Source: Sphingobium sp. CCH11-B1
GTDB lineage: Bacteria; Pseudomonadota; Alphaproteobacteria; Sphingomonadales; Sphingomonadaceae
DNA: 19,583 nucleotides
Direction: 5' to 3'
Assembly (NCBI RefSeq): GCF_001556865.1
Contig: NZ_LSJY01000211.1
Span: forward strand, 1-19,583
Made by a program: the position numbers and the translations under genes. Shown here piece after piece: positions 15,182-19,583 of the stretch. The stretch's first letter is position 1. Each line of letters begins with the position of its first letter. The notes under the pieces are model-generated. The model was not told the DNA's origin, ran no database searches, and saw only the letters and a program-made list of their open reading frames with translations.

Positions 15182-16726
15182 TCAAGGGCATGTGGGGACA
15201 GAGCCGGCGAAGCGTAGCGCAGCCGGCTCTGTCCCCACATGTGCAAAAATTTCGTCGGCTACTTTGCGGGGACCAAAGACCAAGCGCTGTGCCTCTTCGG
15301 CTCGCCATATCTTGAGTCGACGCTGAATGGTCCGCAAAAGCTTGTCCGGATATTGGTCAGGGTGTTCCCGCTGCAGTCGCTCCATAAGTTCGCGCCCTGT
15401 CCACCATGGCTCGGCACGATACCAGGCTTGGAGTTGATCCGTGACGGCCACCACTGGGTCTGGCCGGCGTCGGCCGCGCTTGGGTTGCGGTTTTGCTCGA
15501 GCCGTTGGTCTTGCTTCCCCGATCTGCCAGGCAGTCCGCAAACCCGCAAAGAACTGATCGAGCGTTATGTCATTCGCCACTACGGCCCCGCCAGGCTTGT
15601 CGGCCAGCGCCACAAGCCGCTCCTGACAATCGCGGATTTGGCGCAGCAACTTCACGGGATCCAGCCGTTCCATTGTTTCGGCGAGCTGAGCGCGTACCAC
15701 ATCGGTCGTCCTGGGATCGTCGATCAGGCGTTGGGCCGGCGTCGCCGGGGCGTGATAGCGTTTCATTACCTTTGCACCGTCGCGGTGCTTTTCCGCCAGC
15801 TTGAAGGATGGCTGGAAGAAGTTTCCGTAGAATCGTTGCAGCGCGTAGAGTTCGGCCAGTGCGCTGGTCGCCTCGATGCCCTCGAAGCGGCGATAGCCGA
15901 CTACGCGGCGCACGATGGCGCCATTTTTCTGTTCCACCCATGCCTGGTCGTTCTTGCGATAGGGGCGGCATCGAGTGAAGGTGATCGAGTTCGCCGCGCA
16001 CCAGTCGCGCACCGTCGGGTTCAGGAAGACACTGTCATTGTCGGTGTCGAAGCCAAGCACCGCCATCGGCAGCTGAACGCGCATTTCGTTAAGTACCGCG
16101 ACCAGCAAATTCTGCTCGCGGAACAACAGGGGTGCGCATTCGGTCCAGCCCGTGGCGATATCCGTCAAGACCAGCGTTTGCGCAAAGCTCCCTTTCGCCA
16201 CAGGGCCGCTGTGCGAAACCAGATCCGCCTCAAAATGGCCGGGCGCCGGATCGTCCCAGTCGTCAAATGTCCGGATCGGGATACTGCGCCGCAGAGCAGT
16301 TTGCCCAGCGGTCCTGCGCCGCGGGGTGCCAGTCGCCGTCGCGCGAATTTCCTTCAAAGCCCGATCGATCGTAGCCGGGCTCATCTGCAGCAGTCGCTCT
16401 TTTATCGCACCGTCGAGATCGAGATGGCCGCTGCGTTCCATCGCGCCCACCAAAATCGGAATCATCACCTTCAATCGTTTCGAACAGATGCGGTCAGAGG
16501 CCTCCCACAGCACCGTTAGCGCCTTGCGGACCGCGTCATCGTAAAGGCGTCGGCCAGGACGAGAACTTTGCCGCGTGGCCCGTTCTGACCGCATCAAGCG
16601 CATCCCATGCTTGCGGCAATAGCCTGTGATCCGAACAAATTCATCCAGTATGCGGCTCTTTTCCCTGCGGTGCGCTGACTGATATCGATCTCGAACCGCC
16701 GAGATCAACTCCTCCCGTGTCGCCAT
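15182..16726 (-). CDS. IS1202/ISNCY-like DDE transposase
   Basis: This 514-residue DDE transposase has an rve-type integrase core. The N-terminus (MATREELISAVRDRYQSAHR, then RILDEFVRITGYCRKHGMRL) carries the helix-turn-helix typical of the group. The catalytic triad is Asp168 (HFEADLVSHSG), Asp229 (FDTDNDSVF) and Glu265 (AWVEQKNGAIVRR), with 35 residues between the last two. An in-frame ATG lies 21 bp upstream at 16747, but AGGAAAG before 16726 and family N-termini favour the shorter form. The C-terminal 18 or so codons lie inside a 20-bp perfect hairpin (15189-15241). The gene appears intact. Confidence 0.85.
   Translation of the reverse strand: MATREELISAVRDRYQSAHRREKSRILDEFVRITGYCRKHGMRLMRSERATRQSSRPGRRLYDDAVRKALTVLWEASDRICSKRLKVMIPILVGAMERSGHLDLDGAIKERLLQMSPATIDRALKEIRATATGTPRRRTAGQTALRRSIPIRTFDDWDDPAPGHFEADLVSHSGPVAKGSFAQTLVLTDIATGWTECAPLLFREQNLLVAVLNEMRVQLPMAVLGFDTDNDSVFLNPTVRDWCAANSITFTRCRPYRKNDQAWVEQKNGAIVRRVVGYRRFEGIEATSALAELYALQRFYGNFFQPSFKLAEKHRDGAKVMKRYHAPATPAQRLIDDPRTTDVVRAQLAETMERLDPVKLLRQIRDCQERLVALADKPGGAVVANDITLDQFFAGLRTAWQIGEARPTARAKPQPKRGRRRPDPVVAVTDQLQAWYRAEPWWTGRELMERLQREHPDQYPDKLLRTIQRRLKIWRAEEAQRLVFGPRKVADEIFAHVGTEPAALRFAGSVPTCP
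15189..15241. repeat. Perfect 20-bp-arm hairpin overlapping the transposase 3' end
   Basis: Arms 15189-15208 and 15222-15241 are exact reverse complements (CATGTGGGGACAGAGCCGGC and its partner) around a 13-base loop. On the minus strand the hairpin encodes the last residues of the transposase, with its stop just beyond at 15182-15184. No T-tract follows in either direction, so it is not a canonical intrinsic terminator. Confidence 0.85.
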
Positions 16727-16864
16727 GCTCACTTTCCTCATTCCCATCCTCCCGACGCCGCTGGCTCAGGAATATTTCTGATGAGGCAACACTCAATTCA
16801 AAGGAGCATTTCTGGCGAGGCAATGCGCGTGAGGCAATACGAATCTTCATCCTGTTTGTCGCGC

Positions 16865-17467
16865 TACAATGGCCTATCCGCCTCGTTCCGGCAGGCATTG
16901 AGCGCACGGGATCTTTGCTGGGCCGTCGGCATCCCCCGGCATCAGAAGGTCTATCCTGCCGACGTGCAACTGATCTTCCCGGTGGCGAACCGCGGGCGTC
17001 CGCGTGTACGGCACGTGCCCGACGTCAAATCCCGGGCCGCGCACGCCATGCTCGAAGACGTAAAGTGGCGTCAGGTCAGCTGGCGCCGGGGAACGAAGGG
17101 GCGCCTGTCAGCGCGCTTTGCCGCCGTGCGTGTACGCATCGCCGATGGTGCGCCACAGCGGATCGGCGCAGCCGGAGCTCAACACATACCCGGCGAAGAA
17201 GCATGGCTGGTTGGCGAGCATCGCTCGACCGGGGAGCGAAAATACTACCTCTCGAACCTACCGGCCGATACCTCGATGAGGGACCTCGCGGGGGCGATCA
17301 AGGCGCGCTGGATCTGCGAGCAGGCGCATCAGCAGCTCAAGGAAGAACTCGGCCTCGACCACTTCGAGGGTCGCTCCTGGATCGGGCTGCATCGCCACTC
17401 TCTGATGACAATGATGGCCTATGCCTTCCTTCAGACCCGCAGGCTCGCTCAGGCGGGACGGAAAAAA
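16865..17467 (+). pseudogene. IS701-family transposase, central part (5'-truncated, split)
   Basis: About 200 residues of an IS701-type DDE transposase are in frame: SASFRQALSARDLCWAVGIP, HQKVYPADVQLIFPVANRGR, GEEAWLVGEHRSTGERKYYL SNLPAD (adjoining motifs), then AIKARWICEQAHQQLKEELG with the family's catalytic glutamate region. The N-terminal half is missing, cut at the IS1202-like end (about 16864). The C-terminal piece is displaced to 18826-18969 by the IS110-family insertion. No frameshift is visible inside the fragment, so decay is recent or caused only by insertions. Confidence 0.85.
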
Positions 17468-17482
17468 CGTATGGCCCGCCCC

Positions 17483-17719
17483 GTCTGCAAGTGGAATTTT
17501 GAGGTGATCTGATCAGTCTGCGTCAACGTATACGGTCTCACGGGCACGCCCGTGGCCAAGATGGAGATCCGCGCATCTGGAGCCACGATAAAGAGTTCGG
17601 CAGCAGGTGCCATTTTTTTCGCCGGGCTTTCCAGATGCTGGTCGACTGTCAGGCCATCTTTCCAATCCTTCCTGCAAACAACGCTGGCCTATGCCCAGAT
17701 GAGCATCAGGCCGATCGGT
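17483..17719 (-). ncRNA. Candidate bridge RNA (seekRNA) in the noncoding end of the IS1111-type element
   Basis: This 237-bp stretch downstream of the transposase has no gene, and in IS1111-type elements this is where the guide RNA is encoded. Read as minus-strand RNA, GCATCTGG (17630-17637) pairs with CCAGATGC (17573-17580), with AGCC/GGCT stacked inside. The enclosed loop holds GAAAAAAA (17613-17620), a GGCA/TGCC hairpin and ACTCTTT (17590-17596). GAAAAAA matches the left target flank, and ACTCTTT is complementary to the right flank AAAGAGT. A second hairpin CACGGGC/GCCCGTG (about 17537-17553) is followed by ATACGTT (17525-17531), complementary to the element's own end AACGTAT. RNA ends are unknown. 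Confidence 0.6.
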
Positions 17720-18751
17720 TCAAATGGCAACGGGGTAGCTGCGTTCGAAGGTTGCGCCCTTACGCAAAGCGGCCCAAGCGATCCGCGCCAGCTTGTTGGC
17801 CAGGGCGACCACGGCAGCATTGCGGTGAACACCCCGTTCCAGCATCGCTTTGAGCCATCGCCCAAGTGGCGTGTCACTTCGAGAGATCGAGGGCAGGCTG
17901 GCCCTGGCACCATGGATCAGCAGGGTTCGCAAATAGGTGTTGCCGCGTTTCGAGATACCCAGCAGCCACGGTTTGCCTCCGGTGGTATGCTGGCGTGGGA
18001 CAAGGCCAAGCCATGCCCCCAGGTCTCGGGCCTTGGCGAAGCTGCCGGCATTGCCAACCGCTGCGATCAGCGCGGTAGCGTTGAGCACTCCGATACCGGG
18101 GATGGATGTCAGGCGCCGGGCTGCGGCATCGTTGCGAGCGAGTTCGACGAACTCCGCGTTCAGGCTCTCAATCTTCTCATCGAGATCCCGCCATTCGGCA
18201 CGAAGGTCACCGATGAGCCGACGAATCCGAGAGGAGAGCGCAGTCTCTTCCTGAGTGAGCAAGGCATCGACACCCAGTTCCAGCTTCCGACGACCAACAG
18301 GGAAAATCGTGCCGCGCTCCAGCATGATCGCACGCAACTGGTTGATCAGGCTCCTGCGCTCAGCCACCAAACGGGACCGGACGCGGTGAAGGGTCTGGAT
18401 GTCTAACTGATCCTGGCTTTTGAGTTCTACGAAGCGCATCGTCGGGCGTGATGCTGCCTCGGCGATGCCTTCGGCATCCCGGTCGTCATTTTTCTGCGCT
18501 TTCACGTAGGGGCGAACGTATTCCGGTGACATCAGCCGGATCTCGTGCCCATGATCGGCGAAGAGACGGCCCATATGATGAGCGCCGCAACACGCCTCCA
18601 TCGCCACAATGCATGCTGGTAGCTTCGAGACGTAATCGATCAGTGTTTGTCGGCGCATCGATCGGCGCAGGACAACCGCCCCGGTCGCATCCACACCGAC
18701 GATGCTGCAAGCGTTCTTGCCCAGATCAACGCCAAGGATCACAATAGACAT
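17720..18751 (-). CDS. IS110-family (IS1111-type) DEDD transposase
   Basis: This 343-residue IS110-family recombinase has an N-terminal RuvC-like DEDD domain starting ILGVDLGKNACSIVGVD, with VAMEACCGAHHMGRLFADHG and KNDDRDAEGIAEAA carrying acidic residues. The C-terminal domain (Transposase_20) reads RRLTSIPGIGVLNATALIAA, then ARDLGAWLGLVPRQHTTGGK, and contains the catalytic-serine region. ATG 18751 is preferred over the upstream 18775 because GGAAAGGAAC precedes it and homology starts at MSIVILGVD. Such enzymes insert a circular intermediate at a site chosen by an element-encoded RNA. The gene is intact. Confidence 0.93.
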   Translation of the reverse strand: MSIVILGVDLGKNACSIVGVDATGAVVLRRSMRRQTLIDYVSKLPACIVAMEACCGAHHMGRLFADHGHEIRLMSPEYVRPYVKAQKNDDRDAEGIAEAASRPTMRFVELKSQDQLDIQTLHRVRSRLVAERRSLINQLRAIMLERGTIFPVGRRKLELGVDALLTQEETALSSRIRRLIGDLRAEWRDLDEKIESLNAEFVELARNDAAARRLTSIPGIGVLNATALIAAVGNAGSFAKARDLGAWLGLVPRQHTTGGKPWLLGISKRGNTYLRTLLIHGARASLPSISRSDTPLGRWLKAMLERGVHRNAAVVALANKLARIAWAALRKGATFERSYPVAI

Positions 18752-18825
18752 CGGTCCGTTCCTTTCCCTTCTCAAGCACCGGCATCATACCCGATGCCGG
18801 GGAAAAGGGGCGGGCCATCCCATAA

Positions 18826-18969
18826 AGAGTCCCCGGGCCACCACCTCAGCCCAGCCTGCCGGCAGTCCGCCAAGCCATCCTTGACCGCCTCTCGCGCCCA
18901 CCGCCAGGCCAATGCCCTCATTGCGGAGGCGCTCTCTCAAGCGCGTCAATCTCACTTCTGCCAAAGTAG
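18826..18969 (+). pseudogene. IS701-family transposase, C-terminal part
   Basis: This is the continuation of the fragment at 16865-17467 after removal of the IS110-family insert. In frame it reads RVPGPPPQPSLPAVRQAILD then RLSRPPPGQCPHCGGAL, the proline-rich and Cys-x2-Cys tail usual for IS701-type transposases, ending at TAG 18967-18969. The last few residues before the stop are less typical. The sequence after it (GTGTTAGGAATACG) may belong to the IS701 terminal repeat; the other end is gone, so this cannot be confirmed. Confidence 0.75.
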
Positions 18970-19310
18970 TGTTAGGAATACGAGACTATAATGGAGTGCC
19001 GATCATCCCACCCATAGTGGCCGCGGTGAAGCTAGCCGAAACGCTGGTTGATCTCCATCGTGCCGGCCTGCCTTTCAAGAGCGCGCGCGGGTACTGGGGC
19101 AACGGCTGACCGCTTACCCGGAAAAGACCGGCGGGCATCGCCCTTCCCAATTTCGTCTCCTCTTGGTCGCTGTCGATTGAGGCCATATGGCCACACCGGT
19201 TTCCTATCAGGGTTCGAACGCAATGGCCGGGTTTTCGCGGTAAAGGGATTGTGATGCATTGCTGGCCACGAGGCTTTGAGTTGTCTGATTTCTCTTGGTT
19301 TTGCGATGCG
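18970..19310. other. Unassigned region between IS remnants
   Basis: These 341 bp contain no gene I can support. A short plus-strand frame ending at 19109 (PPIVAAVKLAETLVDLHRAG, then LPFKSARGYWGNG) has protein-like composition but no recognised family and no ribosome site. GGCCATATGGCC (19181-19192) is a 12-bp palindrome of unknown meaning. A GGTTCGAAC string resembles a tRNA T-loop, but its stem does not pair. Confidence 0.4.
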
Positions 19311-19370
19311 TGTGGATCGGCGTGCAAAAGGCCCCCGTTAGCGGGGTGATCGGCGTCTAAAAGGGGCCCT
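19311..19370. mobile_element. IS21-like terminal remnant
   Basis: The stretch starts TGTGGATCGG and holds two copies of GATCGGCGT(GC/CT)AAAAGG, at 19315-19331 and 19348-19364, separated by a GCCCCCG...CGGGGTGAT segment. Repeated motifs of this form are typical of the multiple transposase-binding sites at IS21-family ends. No istA or istB follows, so only the tip remains. The family call rests on remembered terminal patterns, not an alignment. Confidence 0.5.
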
Positions 19371-19528
19371 GACGACCAGCAGATTGCCTGGACCGTGATG
19401 AACTATAGCGACTAGGAAGCATCCGATGCCCGCGCCACCGTTGAGGGAAAGCGCCTTCGCGCGATCGAGTTCGAAAGCAACCCGCCGGAGCTGAGCTATC
19501 AAGGTTTCGAAATGGCTGGCAGCCTTAG
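19371..19528 (+). pseudogene. Unrecognised ORF fragment cut by the right terminal repeat
   Basis: One plus frame reads DDQQIAWTVMNYSD, then TAG (19413-19415), then EASDARATVEGKRLRAIEFE SNPPELSYQGFEMAGSL up to the repeat at 19529. Composition looks coding on both sides of the stop, as if one sense codon (for example CAG) had become TAG, but I do not recognise the family. No start codon or ribosome site is evident, and the 5' side abuts the IS21-like tip. Confidence 0.3.
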
Positions 19529-19583
19529 CCTGTCTTATTCACCGCGGCGGGTGAGAGGGTTGGCGGGAGTGGCGTAAGCGATT
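19529..19583. repeat. Right copy of 55-bp terminal inverted repeat
   Basis: This is the exact inverted copy of 1-55, beginning CCTGTCTTATTCACC and preceded by TTAG (19525-19528). Because the same end faces inward on both sides, the two parent elements outside the window should be in opposite orientation. Confidence 0.85.

Larger units (their letters stand above)
15070..16864 (-). mobile_element. IS1202/ISNCY-like insertion sequence
   Basis: This element of about 1.8 kb carries one transposase gene. Its ends are imperfect inverted repeats of 36-37 bp: both begin GCGCGACA, share CAGG(T/A)TGA and end in the identical CGTATTGCCTCACG (15092-15105 and 16828-16841). Inside the ends TTGCCTCAC recurs: on the left twice, each followed by ATGTTCCC (15096 and 15133); on the right as GAGGCAA at 16783, 16817 and 16831. 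These look like transposase binding sites. The flanks belong to different elements (IS66 tnpC and IS701 tnp) and show no target duplication, so the surroundings have been rearranged. Confidence 0.75.
17466..18825 (-). mobile_element. IS110-family element of the IS1111 type
   Basis: This intact element of about 1.36 kb carries a DEDD transposase on the minus strand. Exact 12-bp inverted repeats ATGGCCCGCCCC (17471-17482) and its complement (18807-18818) lie a few bases inside the ends, the sub-terminal arrangement known for the IS1111 group. The boundaries are set by rejoining the interrupted IS701 gene: CGG AAA AAA AGA GTC CCC GGG restores R-K-K-R-V-P-G in frame. The exchange point lies within the A-run, probably an AA core present at both ends (17466-17467 and 18824-18825). 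Confidence 0.85.

Noticed and set aside
15239..16519. Long plus-strand frame opposite the IS1202-like transposase
   Set aside because: No recognisable domain; the opposite strand carries a complete DDE triad.
19200..19235. tRNA T-arm-like GGTTCGAAC, possible attachment site
   Set aside because: The flanking bases do not form a T-stem, and no acceptor stem or CCA context is present.
1..19583. CRISPR array, toxin-antitoxin pair, phage genes or plasmid replication genes
   Set aside because: No regularly spaced repeats, no recognisable small paired genes and no replication, partition or phage structural proteins were seen.

Overview
The window looks like an accessory, IS-bounded catabolic segment from a high-GC alphaproteobacterium. 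A sphingomonad is the best guess, from the protein style, the GC-rich codon use and the ETF/ETF-QO genes; this is inference, because there is no marker gene or rRNA. Both ends carry the same exact 55-bp sequence in inverted orientation (1-55 and 19529-19583). The piece is therefore framed by two inverted copies of one repeat, probably an IS end that continues outside the window.

Left part (1-1730): a KgtP/MHS-type organic-acid transporter gene cut off by the left repeat, then a LysR-type regulator. A short intergenic region with a 13-bp dyad separates the regulator from the rightward operon.

Central part (1731-13304): one long rightward gene train, mostly with overlapping or nearly touching genes. 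In order it encodes a two-subunit thiamine-diphosphate decarboxylase, an aldehyde dehydrogenase, an acyl-CoA dehydrogenase, a family III CoA-transferase, a MaoC/mesaconyl-CoA-type hydratase, a CitE-type lyase, an OprP/O-like outer-membrane porin, ETF beta and alpha, and ETF:ubiquinone oxidoreductase. Read as chemistry: 2-oxo acid -> aldehyde -> acid -> acyl-CoA -> enoyl-CoA (electrons to ETF, ETF-QO, ubiquinone) -> 3-hydroxyacyl-CoA bearing a carboxylate -> retro-Claisen cleavage to acetyl-CoA plus a 2-oxo acid. The last three steps resemble the bacterial itaconate route (CoA-transferase, itaconyl-CoA hydratase, citramalyl-CoA lyase). A branched C5-C6 dicarboxylate such as methylsuccinate or itaconate, reached from a 2-oxo diacid, is the most economical but unproven substrate guess.

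Right part (13305-19583): an IS graveyard. An alpha/beta-hydrolase remnant is followed by a truncated IS66 element (tnpA and tnpB intact, tnpC cut), then an apparently complete IS1202/ISNCY-like element. After that comes an IS701-like transposase gene that has lost its 5' part and is split by an intact IS110-family element of the IS1111 type, then an IS21-like terminal remnant, an ORF fragment and the right copy of the 55-bp repeat. The clearest new reading is in the IS1111-type element: the noncoding stretch downstream of its transposase folds on paper into a bridge-RNA (seekRNA)-like target loop. Its two guide arms match the two flanks of the interrupted IS701 site, and that site can be rejoined in frame.
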